The notes: generated by a model not told the origin, from the sequence alone. DNA of 64,000 nt from AP-15 sp963755435 (GCA_963755435.1 CAVWJX010000002.1:186001-250000), one strand, 5' to 3'; positions 55,809-64,000 are shown, numbered from the stretch's first letter. Made by a program: numbers and translations.

Positions 55809-57188
55809 TTGTTCAGAACCAAGCGCGCACCGAAAGCAAGGTCGCAGGGCCGCTACGTCGCCGCCATCGCACTCGCCGTGCTGCTGGCGCCGGGGATCGC
55901 CGCAATATGCATTATCGCCGCCAAGCCGGTCGAGGCCCTTCCGAGCTACGCCCGCCAAACCGGGCAGCAATGCGCGGCCTGCCACGACGGCTTTCCGGAG
56001 CTTACGCCTTACGGTCGGCTGTTCAAACTCAACGGCTACACCTTTACCGGCGGCACCTCGAACCTGCCACCCTTCGCCGCGATGGCGATCCCCTCCTTCA
56101 CCCACACCGCTACCGGTCAGCCGGGCGGCGCGGCACAGTATTTCGGCCCGAACAACAATATCGGCTTCACGGGAAGCCTTTTCTTCGGCGGCAAGATCGC
56201 CGAGAACCTCGGCGCCTTCATCCAAGGGACCTACGACCAGGTCACGCGCAACTTCAACTGGGACAATACCGACATCCGGCTCGCCAAGGTGGCCGAGTTG
56301 CTGGGTCACGAGACGCTGTTCGGGGCCAGTCTCAACAACAATCCGACGGTCAATGATGTCTGGAATTCGACGCCGGCCTGGAGCTTTCCCTATGTCTCGT
56401 CCGAACTGGCGCCGACGCCGGTTGCGCATCCGTTGATCGAAGGCGGCCTCGCCCAACAGGTTGCCGGGCTCAACCCCTATGTCTACTGGAACCGGCTGGT
56501 CTACGCCGAAATCGGCGCCTACCAAACTCTGGGGCCGTCGACTTTAAGCGCGCTCGGCATCAACCCCGACGGGACCAGTGCGATCAGCGGTCTGGCGCCG
56601 TCGTGGCGGCTCGCCATCGAGCCGGCCTGGGGACAGAACACATGGGAATTCGGCACCTTTGGGATGGCGGCTTCGCTGATCCCCAACCGTATCGGCGGCA
56701 GCGGCACCGACCATTTGACCGATGTCGGCATCGACACCCAGTACCAATTCCTCGGCGCGCGCGACAGCATTTCGCTGCAAGCCCGCTATATCAGGGAATA
56801 CCAGGACATGGCCGGCAGCCAGGCGCTCGGACTTTCGACCAATTCCTACAATCATCTGGATAGCGCGACGATAAAGGCCACCTATTTCTATGACCAGACA
56901 GTCGGCTTTACGATCGGTTATTTTCATATCAATGGCACTAGCGACTCGCTACTCTATAGCAGCGTCTCGGCAAATAATAGCCCAAACTCCAGCGGTTTTA
57001 CCGCCGAGCTCGATTACATTCCATTCAATTACGACGGCCCGTCCTTCTGGCCGTGGCTCAATATGAAACTCGGATTGCAATTCGTGCATTACAACCAGTT
57101 TGACGGCGCCAGCAGCAATTACGACGGCGCCGGGCGCAATGCCAGCGACAACGACACACTGTTTGCTTTCACCTGGTTTGCGTTCTGA
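55809..57188 (+). CDS. Porin-cytochrome fusion, Cyc2-like outer-membrane monoheme protein
   Basis: About 459 residues. The signal sequence (about 15-43) is followed at once by YARQTGQQCAACHDGFPELT, with one heme c site CAACH at 55-59, and then YGRLFKLNGYTFTGG. The remainder is rich in alternating aromatic/polar strands (FTGSLFFGGKIAENLGAFIQ, SISLQARYIREYQDM, FTIGYFHING) and ends in Phe (FTWFAF), as outer-membrane beta-barrels do. This one-heme-plus-barrel plan is that of Cyc2 Fe(II) oxidases. A TTG at 55809, five bases after GGGGAGG, is preferred to GTG 55785. Electron transfer across the outer membrane is inferred; the electron donor is unknown. Confidence 0.75.
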   Translation: MFRTKRAPKARSQGRYVAAIALAVLLAPGIAAICIIAAKPVEALPSYARQTGQQCAACHDGFPELTPYGRLFKLNGYTFTGGTSNLPPFAAMAIPSFTHTATGQPGGAAQYFGPNNNIGFTGSLFFGGKIAENLGAFIQGTYDQVTRNFNWDNTDIRLAKVAELLGHETLFGASLNNNPTVNDVWNSTPAWSFPYVSSELAPTPVAHPLIEGGLAQQVAGLNPYVYWNRLVYAEIGAYQTLGPSTLSALGINPDGTSAISGLAPSWRLAIEPAWGQNTWEFGTFGMAASLIPNRIGGSGTDHLTDVGIDTQYQFLGARDSISLQARYIREYQDMAGSQALGLSTNSYNHLDSATIKATYFYDQTVGFTIGYFHINGTSDSLLYSSVSANNSPNSSGFTAELDYIPFNYDGPSFWPWLNMKLGLQFVHYNQFDGASSNYDGAGRNASDNDTLFAFTWFAF

Positions 57189-57235
57189 TCTGGGCAAGCA
57201 GACCACGGAAAACGGGGGCTCGCGTGGAGGCAGAG

Positions 57236-57922
57236 ATGGTTCGCGCCGAGGCTCGGGATCGAGGCCCGAGCGCCAATCGCCGGCGTTATCGCAGCCGGCG
57301 CTATCGCAGAAGGATGCCGATTGCCGTCCTCTTGCTCGCGGCGCTTGCGCTTGGCGCGTGTAACGCCACGGCCACCAGAAGCGAAAGTACCAACTCGGTG
57401 GTAGCCGGCACGGTGCATGTTTGCTCGTCGTGCCACGGCCCCGAGGGGCGCAGCATCTCATCGACCTTTCCGCGGCTGGCCGGGCAGCAAAAGGACTATC
57501 TGATCGCCCAGCTCGAGGCGTTTCGCGATCACACCCGGGCCGATCCGCACGCCAAGACCTACATGTGGGGCATGGCCGCGCGGCTCAGCGATCCGACCAT
57601 CATGGCGATCGCCGCCTATTATTCGGCCCAGACGCCGGTCGCCGGCGTACCCGGCGCTTCGCCGGAAATCGCGGCGGGCAGAAAGATATTCACCGAGGGC
57701 ATACCGTCCCAGAGCGTGCCCGCATGCAGGGCCTGTCACGGCGACAAGGCGCAGGGCAACGGTCCGATCCCGCGGCTGGCGGGACAGCATCGGGCCTATC
57801 TCGCCCGGCAGCTGGAAGCGTTCGCGTCGAATGCGCGGGCTAATGTGATCATGCATCAGAACTCGAAAAATCTTACCGCACCGCAGATCAACGAAGTCAC
57901 CGCCTACCTAGCGACCCAGTGA
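57236..57922 (+). CDS. Diheme cytochrome c4-type lipoprotein
   Basis: About 228 residues. A strongly basic N-terminus (RRRYRSRRYRRR) leads into a hydrophobic signal with lipobox ALGAC (Cys near 42). Two similar cytochrome c domains follow: CSSCH at 63-67 with FPRLAGQQKDYLIAQLEAF, and CRACH at 164-168 with IPRLAGQHRAYLARQLEAF, each with a later Met ligand. This is the c4 family, a periplasmic or membrane-bound carrier to terminal oxidases. GGAGG stands five bases before ATG 57236. It is 47 bp after the porin-cytochrome gene, so it is very probably co-transcribed and the next carrier in the chain, like Cyc1 after Cyc2. Confidence 0.9.
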   Translation: MVRAEARDRGPSANRRRYRSRRYRRRMPIAVLLLAALALGACNATATRSESTNSVVAGTVHVCSSCHGPEGRSISSTFPRLAGQQKDYLIAQLEAFRDHTRADPHAKTYMWGMAARLSDPTIMAIAAYYSAQTPVAGVPGASPEIAAGRKIFTEGIPSQSVPACRACHGDKAQGNGPIPRLAGQHRAYLARQLEAFASNARANVIMHQNSKNLTAPQINEVTAYLATQ

Positions 57923-58066
57923 GTGTTTCGCAGGCGCTTTGTGGAATTGGGCGGAGCCCTGGCGTGAGCACTTTCGGCTCGGCGTGCGCAAAGGGATACC
58001 GGCGGACCGCGTGCTGTCATATTGGGGCGCCCGCGGACGCTTCCGCGCAGCAAGGAAACCCCGTCC

Positions 58067-59113
58067 ATGCCAGCAGCCCCGCGCCTCCTCGCCGTCGCCA
58101 CCGCGGTACCGCCCTATCCGCTCGACCAGGACGCGGTGATCGAGCGGGTCCGGCGGCTGTTCGGCGCGGCCGACGCGCTCGATCGGCTGTTGCCGGTGTT
58201 CACCAATACCGGCATCAAGACCCGCTATTCCTGCGTGCCGATCGAGTGGTACGACCGGCCGCACGGCTGGACCGAGCGCAACCGGATCTATCTCGAGAGC
58301 GCGCTCGACCTGCTCGAAACCACGACGATCCAATTGCTCGACCGCGCCGGCCTCGCCCGCGACCAGATTGACGCGGTCGTCGTGGTGTCGACCACCGGCA
58401 TCGCCACGCCGAGCCTCGACGCGCTGTTGATCGAGCGGATGGGGCTGCGCGCCGATGTCCGGCGGCTGCCGATCTTCGGGCTCGGCTGCGCCGGCGGGGT
58501 TGTCGGCCTCAGCCGCGCCGCCGCCCAGGCGACGGCCGCCCCGGGCGAGACCGTGCTGTTTCTGGTCGTGGAATTGTGCGCCCTGTCGTTTCGCCGCGAC
58601 GATTTCGCCAAGAGCAACATCGTCGCCACCGCCTTGTTCGGCGACGGCGCCGCCGGCGCGCTACTGTCGACCCGGGCGGACGGCCCGGCGATCGTCGCCA
58701 TGGGCGAGCACACCTGGCCCGGCACGCTCGGGGTGATGGGCTGGGAAGTCGCCGATGACGGGCTCAGCGCCATCTTCTCCCGCGACATCCCGCAGCTGGT
58801 GGCGACCCGCTTTCGCCTGGCCCTCGACGAGTTTCTCGGCCGGTACGGGCTCGCGCTCGGCGATATCGACCGGTTTGTCTGCCACCCCGGCGGCGCCAAG
58901 GTGATCGCGGCACTCGAAGCCGCCTTCGGCATCGGTGCGGGAGCGCTCTCGTTAGCCCGCGCGGTGCTGCGCGACTATGGCAACATGTCGGCCGTCACCG
59001 TGATGTTCGTGCTCGAGCGCATGTTGGCCACGGCCCAGCCGTGGCGGCTGGCGCTTATGAACGCGCTCGGGCCCGGCTTCACCGCTGGCTTCCTGGTGCT
59101 CGATAACCGGTGA
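58067..59113 (+). CDS. Type III polyketide synthase (chalcone/alkylresorcinol synthase family)
   Basis: A 348-residue thiolase-fold enzyme that extends an acyl-CoA with malonyl-CoA and cyclises it, giving alkylpyrones or alkylresorcinols in bacteria. The catalytic triad is visible: Cys141 in FGLGCAGGVVGLSRAA, His273 in VCHPGGAKV, and Asn306 in DYGNMSAVT. The N-terminal RYSCVPIEWYDRPHGWTERN is typical of the long-chain bacterial group. ATG 58067 follows AAGGA. Its stop overlaps the start of the ICMT-like gene (GTGA), so the two are translationally coupled. Fatty-acyl starters are inferred, not shown. Confidence 0.92.
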   Translation: MPAAPRLLAVATAVPPYPLDQDAVIERVRRLFGAADALDRLLPVFTNTGIKTRYSCVPIEWYDRPHGWTERNRIYLESALDLLETTTIQLLDRAGLARDQIDAVVVVSTTGIATPSLDALLIERMGLRADVRRLPIFGLGCAGGVVGLSRAAAQATAAPGETVLFLVVELCALSFRRDDFAKSNIVATALFGDGAAGALLSTRADGPAIVAMGEHTWPGTLGVMGWEVADDGLSAIFSRDIPQLVATRFRLALDEFLGRYGLALGDIDRFVCHPGGAKVIAALEAAFGIGAGALSLARAVLRDYGNMSAVTVMFVLERMLATAQPWRLALMNALGPGFTAGFLVLDNR

Positions 59114-59610
59114 CGGCGCTTTACTGGACCATCTGCCTCGTCGTCGCGCAGCGTCTCCTCGAGCTCGCCTGGGCGGCCGCCAACACCGCGCGGCTGCGCC
59201 GGCTCGGCGCGGTCGAGGCCGATGCGGCCGGCTATAAGCTGTTCGTGTTGTTGCACGCGCTTTGGCTCGTCAGCCTGGCCCTGGCGGTGCCGGCCGCGAC
59301 CCGCCCCAATTGGCCGTTGCTCGGATTGTTCGCGCTGCTTCAGCTTGGCCGGGTGTGGATTGTCCTCAGCCTCGGGCGATGGTGGACGACGCGCATCCTC
59401 ACCCTGCCCGGCGCGCCGCTGGTCAGGACCGGCCCCTATCGCTGGCTGCGCCATCCGAATTATCTGGTGGTCGCCGCCGAGCTAGCGGTGCTGCCGCTGG
59501 CTTTCGGCGCGGTCGCGGTCGCCATCCTGTTTTCGGTGCTGAACCTCGTGCTGGTCGTCCGCCGCATCGCCATCGAGGAGCGGGTGCTGGCCCCGCGCCG
59601 CAAATTATGA
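59110..59610 (+). CDS. Isoprenylcysteine carboxyl methyltransferase (ICMT) family membrane protein
   Basis: A 166-residue membrane methyltransferase with about four hydrophobic helices and the ICMT signature TGPYRWLRHPNYLVVAAE. In type III PKS clusters such proteins (BpsB, SrsB) O-methylate the alkylresorcinol or alkylpyrone product. The GTG start overlaps the PKS stop by four bases, and its own stop overlaps the next ATG (ATGA). This coupling makes the functional link strong. Confidence 0.88.
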   Translation: MTALYWTICLVVAQRLLELAWAAANTARLRRLGAVEADAAGYKLFVLLHALWLVSLALAVPAATRPNWPLLGLFALLQLGRVWIVLSLGRWWTTRILTLPGAPLVRTGPYRWLRHPNYLVVAAELAVLPLAFGAVAVAILFSVLNLVLVVRRIAIEERVLAPRRKL

Positions 59611-61211
59611 CGCCCGAGGCGGACATCGCCGCCGCCCGCCGTCCCGCTGGTGCCGCCAAGACCTGGGTCGGCTTTGTCGCGATGGCCGTCGGCATGTTCA
59701 TGGCGATCCTCGACATTCAGATCGTCGCCAGCTCGTTGCCCGAGATCCAGTCCGGGCTCGGCATCCCGCTCGACCAGTTGAGCTGGGTGCAGACCGCCTA
59801 TCTGATGGCCGAGATCGTGGCGATCCCGCTGAGCGGCTGGCTGACCCGGCTGCTGTCGACCCGCGGCGCCTTTGTCCTGTGCGTCGGCGGCTTTACCGCG
59901 GCGAGCCTCGCCTGCGCCGGCGCTACCGGCTTCTGGGAGCTGATCCCGGCGCGGGTGGTCCAGGGGTTTTGCGGCGGCGCGCTGATCCCGCTGGTGTTTT
60001 CCGCGATCTTCCTGATGTTCGAACGGGCGGCGCGCAACCGCGCGACCCTGGTCGCGGGTTTGCTGGCGATGCTGGCGCCGGCGCTCGGGCCGGCCATCGG
60101 CGGCTTTATCACCGACCGGTTCTCCTGGCACTGGCTGTTTCTGATCAACGTGCCGCCCGGCATCGTCGTGGCTTTCGTGGTTGCCTGGGCCGTCGATCGC
60201 GATCGCGCCGACCATCGCCTCGGCGGCCCGGTCGATCTCTGGGCGCTGCCGCTGCTGGCGATCTTTCTGGCCGGCCTCGAGCTCCTCCTGAAGGAGGCGC
60301 CGCGGCGCGGCTGGGACAGCGTCCTGATGCTGCTGCTGGCGGCACTTTGCCTGGCCAGCGGCGCCGGCCTGATCCGGCGCTCGCTCAGCCATCCGACCCC
60401 GCTGATCGACCTCGCCGCCTTTCGCGACCGCAATTTCGCGATCGCCTGCTGGTTCAGCTTTGTCCTCGGCATCGGGCTCTATGGCGCGACCTACCTGCTC
60501 CCCGTGTTCCTCGGCCTGGTGGGCAATTACGACGCCTTGCCGATCGGCGAGATCATGATGGTGACCGGTGCGGCCCAGCTGGCGATGGCGCCGGTGGCGA
60601 CGATGCTCGAACGCCGCCTCGACCCGCGGCTCCTGATCGTCGCCGGATATGCGCTGCTGGCGCTCGGCTGGCTCGGCAACGGCTTCATGACCTACGCGAC
60701 CGACTTCTGGGGGCTGTTCTGGCAGCAGCTGGCGCGCGGTGCCGCGGTCATGCTGTGCCTGCTGCCGACTACCGCACTGGCCTTGGGCGGCTTCGAGCCC
60801 GGAAAGGTGGCCAACGCCAGCGGCCTCTTCAACCTGATGCGCAACCTCGGCGGCGCGATCGGGCTTGCCGCGATCGACACGATCCTCGAACAGCGCGCCC
60901 CCGCCCATGTCGCGGCCTTGGTCAAGCGCCTGCAGGCCGGCGATCCGGCGGCGGCCCGCCTCGTCGGCCTGCCGACAGCGCGCTTTATCGGGGTGCCGCT
61001 CGGCCCCGTCGACCAGGCCACCCGCGACTTTGCCGCCCCGCTGGTCGAGCGCGCCGGGCTGGTCGCCGCCTTCGACGACGCCTGGCGCTGGCTCGGCCTG
61101 TTGATCCTCCTATCGTTGCTGTTGCTGCCGCTGCTGCGCGCCCGCCGCCGCGGCATCACGCCCGCTGTGGTCGAAAGAGTTGGAACGAGCCGGCGCGATG
61201 CCGATTTCTAG
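59607..61211 (+). CDS. MFS drug:H+ antiporter, DHA2 (EmrB/QacA) family
   Basis: A 534-residue exporter with about 14 membrane helices. The DHA2 entry motif MAVGMFMAILDIQIVASSLP, the helix-2 region SWVQTAYLMAEIVAIPLSGW and the antiporter motif region APALGPAIGGFITDRFSWHW are all in place. It starts at ATG 59607, overlapping the stop of the ICMT-like gene. It probably exports the methylated polyketide; general drug efflux is an alternative. No HlyD/EmrA-type adaptor is adjacent. Confidence 0.9.
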   Translation: MTPEADIAAARRPAGAAKTWVGFVAMAVGMFMAILDIQIVASSLPEIQSGLGIPLDQLSWVQTAYLMAEIVAIPLSGWLTRLLSTRGAFVLCVGGFTAASLACAGATGFWELIPARVVQGFCGGALIPLVFSAIFLMFERAARNRATLVAGLLAMLAPALGPAIGGFITDRFSWHWLFLINVPPGIVVAFVVAWAVDRDRADHRLGGPVDLWALPLLAIFLAGLELLLKEAPRRGWDSVLMLLLAALCLASGAGLIRRSLSHPTPLIDLAAFRDRNFAIACWFSFVLGIGLYGATYLLPVFLGLVGNYDALPIGEIMMVTGAAQLAMAPVATMLERRLDPRLLIVAGYALLALGWLGNGFMTYATDFWGLFWQQLARGAAVMLCLLPTTALALGGFEPGKVANASGLFNLMRNLGGAIGLAAIDTILEQRAPAHVAALVKRLQAGDPAAARLVGLPTARFIGVPLGPVDQATRDFAAPLVERAGLVAAFDDAWRWLGLLILLSLLLLPLLRARRRGITPAVVERVGTSRRDADF

Positions 61212-61243
61212 ACCCGAGCGATCGCTGGAATCAGGGTGGTGAT

Positions 61244-62634
61244 GTGAGCGAAACCAAGCCTCTCGCCGCGGCGCCGTCGCCCGTTCCAGCTGACGCCTCC
61301 TCGTCGCGCGGCTTTACCCGCTCCTTGCGCGACAACGCGATCGGCATTTTTCCGCCGCAGGCTTTCGAGGAGGAAGTCGTCTTCCGCAAAGTCTTCGGCC
61401 GCCGCCAGATCATCGTCAGCCGGCCGGCCGCGATCCAGCACATCCTGGTCGACAATCCCGAGAATTACCGGCGCACCGCCGCCGGCATCCGCATCCTGCG
61501 TCCGCTGTTGGGCCGCGGCCTGCTGCTCTCCCGGGGCGAGGATTGGCGGCATCAGCGCCGCACCTTGGCACCGGCCTTTGCCCCGCGCACGATGCCGATC
61601 CTGGCCGGGCACGTTGCCCGCGCCGCCGCCGCCGCCACGGCATCGCTCAAGGCGGCCTCGGCCGCCCCGGTCGATCTCCTGGCGGCGATGCAGTTTCTGG
61701 CGCTGGAGATCGCCGGCGCCTCGATGTTTTCGCTCGAGATGGAGCGCTACGGCCCGGAGCTGCGCGGGCTGATCAAGGCCTACGCCGCGCGGCTCGGCCG
61801 GCCGAGTTTGCTCGACTTCATGCTGCCGCCGTCGATCCCGAGCCCGCGCGACGCGTTGCGCTGGCGCTTTCGCCGCCATTGGATGCGGCTGATCCGGCGG
61901 ATCATCGCCGCCCGCCGCGACCAGGTTTCGGCCGAGGGGATGCGGCCGGCGCCCCGCGCGACCTGTTCGATCTGATGTCGAGCGCGCGCGACCCGGAGAC
62001 CGGCGCGCTCTTCCCGCCCGACCGGCTCGCCGATCAGGTCGCGACGATGATCGTCGCCGGCCACGAGACGACCGCGGTCGCCTTGTTCTGGTCTCTCTAT
62101 CTGTTGGCCGGGGCACCTGAAATCCAGGGGCGGCTTGCCGCCGAGGCCGCCCCGCTCGATCTCGGCCCCGGCCATGCCGCCCAATCATTGCCGAGGCTCA
62201 CCTACACCCGCGCCGTCGTGCACGAGGCATTGCGGCTCTATCCGCCGGCCTTCACCCTGGCGCGCCAGGCGCTCGCCGCCGAAACCGCCGGCGGCATCCC
62301 GATCGCGGCGCGTACCGTGGTCTTGATCGCCCCATGGGTGCTGCACCGCCATCGCCTGTTATGGAGCGAGCCCGACCGCTTCGACCCCGAGCGATTCCTG
62401 CCCGACGCGGCGCCGCCCAGCCGTTACGCCTATCTGCCGTTCGGCATCGGCCCGCGGGTGTGCATCGGCGCCCAGTTCGCGCTGACCGAGGCCACCCTGG
62501 TCCTCGCCACCCTGATCCAATCGTTCCGCATCGAGCGCGCCGACGACCTCCCGGTCACTCCGCGAGCCATCGTCACCACCCAGCCCGACCACCCCCCGCC
62601 ATTCCTGCTCCGCCCACGCCGCCCGGCATTGTAA
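61244..62634 (+). pseudogene. Cytochrome P450, frameshifted in the middle
   Basis: A heme monooxygenase of about 463 residues if repaired. Frame 1, from GTG 61244, has VFGRRQIIVSRPAAIQHILV and GEDWRHQRRTLAPAF and runs to 61975. The second half is in another frame: APRDLFDLMSSARDPETG, I-helix VAGHETTAVALFW, ExxR in HEALRLYPPAF and heme loop PFGIGPRVCIGAQFALTEA. The shift is at GAGGGGATGC (61933-61942): one more G gives AEGDAAG and a length of exactly 464 codons. It lies 32 bp after the exporter and probably tailors the type III polyketide. Sequence error or recent mutation cannot be told apart here. Confidence 0.88.
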
Positions 62635-62665
62635 CGATGATGTCCTTGTGAACCGAACCGGACCA

Positions 62666-63304
62666 CTAACTCGGCACGATTTCGCTGGTTGACTTTAACC
62701 GCTGCGAACGACGCACCCGCCGCGCACCGATTCCAGCCAAGCCGGCGAGAGCAGTGCCGAGCAGCAGCAGGGTGGCCGGTTCTGGCGTCGATGAAATTTC
62801 GACTACCGGAGATAGTGTTTCGGTAAAGTATCCGTGCGGCAAGACCAAACCAGACATCAATCCCGACGTGTCAGCAAAATCGGCGCCGGCTAAAGAATTT
62901 TCAACTGTTACTCCTAGGAATGTAGGGGATAAACCGTTAGCCACAGTCTGCAAATCGACGAAATAGTTTCCGTCTTCCGCTTGAGAGAAGCCAGAATTAT
63001 ATAAAAAATTGAATACGCTATCTATCTTAAATACTGCTCTCCCTGCCTTGTAGATCGTGAAATCGACAGATGTCGGAATTGGATAGTTTGAGCTGCGTAA
63101 ATACGGAATAATCCCTGCGTTGAGCGAGGGAACCGTACAATTCTCCGGACAAGGCAAGCAGAGGGCGCCGGCAAAGCCGTCCGTCATGGTGATGCCCGGG
63201 ATCAGAAACGTGGTCCCCGCCTGGGCTGCAGGGTCGAAGACCGTTGTGACGGCGATCACAAGCCCGGCGATCATTCCGGCGAGACGAAAGCATTGAAAGT
63301 TCAT
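62666..63304 (-). CDS. PEP-CTERM domain protein (exosortase substrate)
   Basis: A 212-residue exported protein. An N-terminal signal (FRLAGMIAGLVIAVTTVFDP, cleaved near AQAG) and a C-terminal sorting signal (STPEPATLLLLGTALAGLAG followed by RRVRR) frame an unrecognised middle with a CLPCPENC cysteine cluster. PEP-CTERM proteins are processed by exosortase and delivered to the exopolysaccharide or cell surface. ATG 63304 is chosen because it directly precedes the signal peptide; no strong ribosome binding site is seen. The gene is more AT-rich than its surroundings. It is the likely partner of the XrtA-type locus at the left end. Confidence 0.85.
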   Translation of the reverse strand: MNFQCFRLAGMIAGLVIAVTTVFDPAAQAGTTFLIPGITMTDGFAGALCLPCPENCTVPSLNAGIIPYLRSSNYPIPTSVDFTIYKAGRAVFKIDSVFNFLYNSGFSQAEDGNYFVDLQTVANGLSPTFLGVTVENSLAGADFADTSGLMSGLVLPHGYFTETLSPVVEISSTPEPATLLLLGTALAGLAGIGARRVRRSQRLKSTSEIVPS

Positions 63305-63600
63305 GAAACCGAACCGTTGAATGGGTGCCCGAGCTGCCAGATCCCACCCCGGTGGGCGTGACCACGCGATCGATACGCGTAATTTCAGCATATTCAAGTA
63401 GATTCAACATTGGTCGATTGGAGACGTTAACCTTTTCTAGGCGGGCAACCGCCGACTACCTGGGAATTAGGTCGACCGACAGTGTTACAGTTGTAACGCC
63501 GTAATGCGCGGCGACTCCGGCTTCTGCGCAGGTCAAGGCGGCCCCGCCGCCCTTCGAGGCGGGCCAGCCGCTCGCGGGCCGCTGCGCCCGCTCGCGCAAT
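63305..63600. other. Intergenic region with a perfect interrupted palindrome
   Basis: About 295 bp between the PEP-CTERM gene and the end of the binding-protein gene, AT-rich near 63390-63420. GTTACAGTTGTAAC at 63484-63497 is a perfect 6-2-6 palindrome and could be an operator. No gene is evident. Confidence 0.4.
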
Positions 63601-64000
63601 TCAATGCGTGATCTTCGAGTACGGCAATATCGGGTCGCCGGTTTTGTATTGTTCGGGCCACAGCACGGTCTCGCCCTTGCCGCCGCGGAAATCCTCGACA
63701 TTGGTGCTGGTGATGTTCTGGAACTGCACGGTCATGATCCTGGGCTTCGCCCATTCGCCGTTCTTGCCGAAGGTCACGTCGCCGACCACGGTCTTGAAGG
63801 TGTGGCTGCGCATCCATTGGGCGATCTTGTCCTGGTCGAGGCCGCCGCTGCCCGCGACCGCGTCGCCCAGCACCTGCAGGTCGGCATAGGCCCAGGGTGC
63901 CAGATAATAGCCGAGCGGGTCGACGCCCTTGCCCTGCGCGCGCTTCTGGTATTCGGCGAGGAACTCCATGACCCCGGGGAAGCGCAGCGCCGGCGACGGC
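63601..64000 (-). CDS. Branched-chain amino acid/amide ABC transporter substrate-binding protein (5' end outside the window)
   Basis: Only the C-terminal 132 codons are seen, ending at the TGA at 63601-63603. PGVMEFLAEYQKRAQGKGVD, YYLAPWAYADLQVLGDAV, RSHTFKTVVGDVTFGKNGEW and TVLWPEQYKTGDPILPY match the last lobe of LivJ-type (periplasmic-binding-protein family 6) proteins. The ligand cannot be predicted. Confidence 0.85.
   Translation of the reverse strand, partial: PSPALRFPGVMEFLAEYQKRAQGKGVDPLGYYLAPWAYADLQVLGDAVAGSGGLDQDKIAQWMRSHTFKTVVGDVTFGKNGEWAKPRIMTVQFQNITSTNVEDFRGGKGETVLWPEQYKTGDPILPYSKITH

Overview
The window is very GC-rich chromosomal DNA. The likely source is an alphaproteobacterium, perhaps Rhodospirillales-like: the order etfD, TPR protein, ispE, tRNA-Gln, the korABC-type operon with a GltD-like subunit, the extracytoplasmic sugar ABC locus and the short extended-palindrome repeats all fit that group. 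This assignment is inferred from gene content and order, not from a marker-gene tree. No rRNA, transposase, integrase, phage gene or CRISPR array was seen.

Layout. Positions 1-7518 are the edge of an exopolysaccharide locus of the exosortase (XrtA/PEP-CTERM) type: nucleotide-sugar dehydrogenase (partial), UDP-glucuronate epimerase, two glycosyltransferases, two CelD/FemAB-like acyltransferases and a YdcF protein. A PEP-CTERM protein lies far away at 62666-63304. A tRNA-Leu with a strong promoter follows, then an HpcH/HpaI aldolase, an LLM flavoprotein and a RhlE helicase. Positions 11875-16830 hold a three-gene 2-oxoacid:ferredoxin oxidoreductase operon with a dispersed repeat in each intergenic gap. 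Positions 17189-25735 carry a low-complexity secreted protein, an MscS channel and small-molecule enzymes, interrupted by a 750 bp AT-rich island at 24264-25012. Positions 25783-34762 are largely housekeeping (SGNH hydrolase, tRNA-Gln, ispE, TPR, ETF-QO, ribF, an enolase-superfamily enzyme, panC). Positions 34779-40936 form a sugar ABC transporter operon with two paralogous binding proteins and a frameshifted ATPase. Positions 41100-49376 hold an FMN reductase, SDR, polyphosphate glucokinase, DUF2272 lipoprotein, tyrosine phosphatase, gshB, methyltransferase and a Wzx-like flippase. Positions 49731-55054 carry an unusual 741-residue PLP-fold protein, a TauD fragment, a frameshifted Asp-box propeller and a frameshifted TPP enzyme.

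The most interesting region is 55251-62634. A HiPIP gene and a porin-cytochrome fusion resembling Cyc2 (one CxxCH heme site, then a beta-barrel ending in Phe) are divergent around a perfect FNR/FixK palindrome, TTGAT-N4-ATCAA. A diheme cytochrome c4-type lipoprotein follows the porin gene. Together these look like a compact extracellular electron uptake or Fe(II) oxidation conduit under oxygen control. Directly downstream on the same strand is a translationally coupled type III polyketide cluster: alkylresorcinol/alkylpyrone-type synthase, ICMT-family methyltransferase, EmrB-type exporter and cytochrome P450.

Five genes are broken by single-base shifts in short GC runs (near 36967, 43013, 52990, 53565 and 61936). 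In four of them the total length is restored exactly by one base. This means either an indel-prone assembly or real gene decay, and it should be settled before those genes are interpreted.
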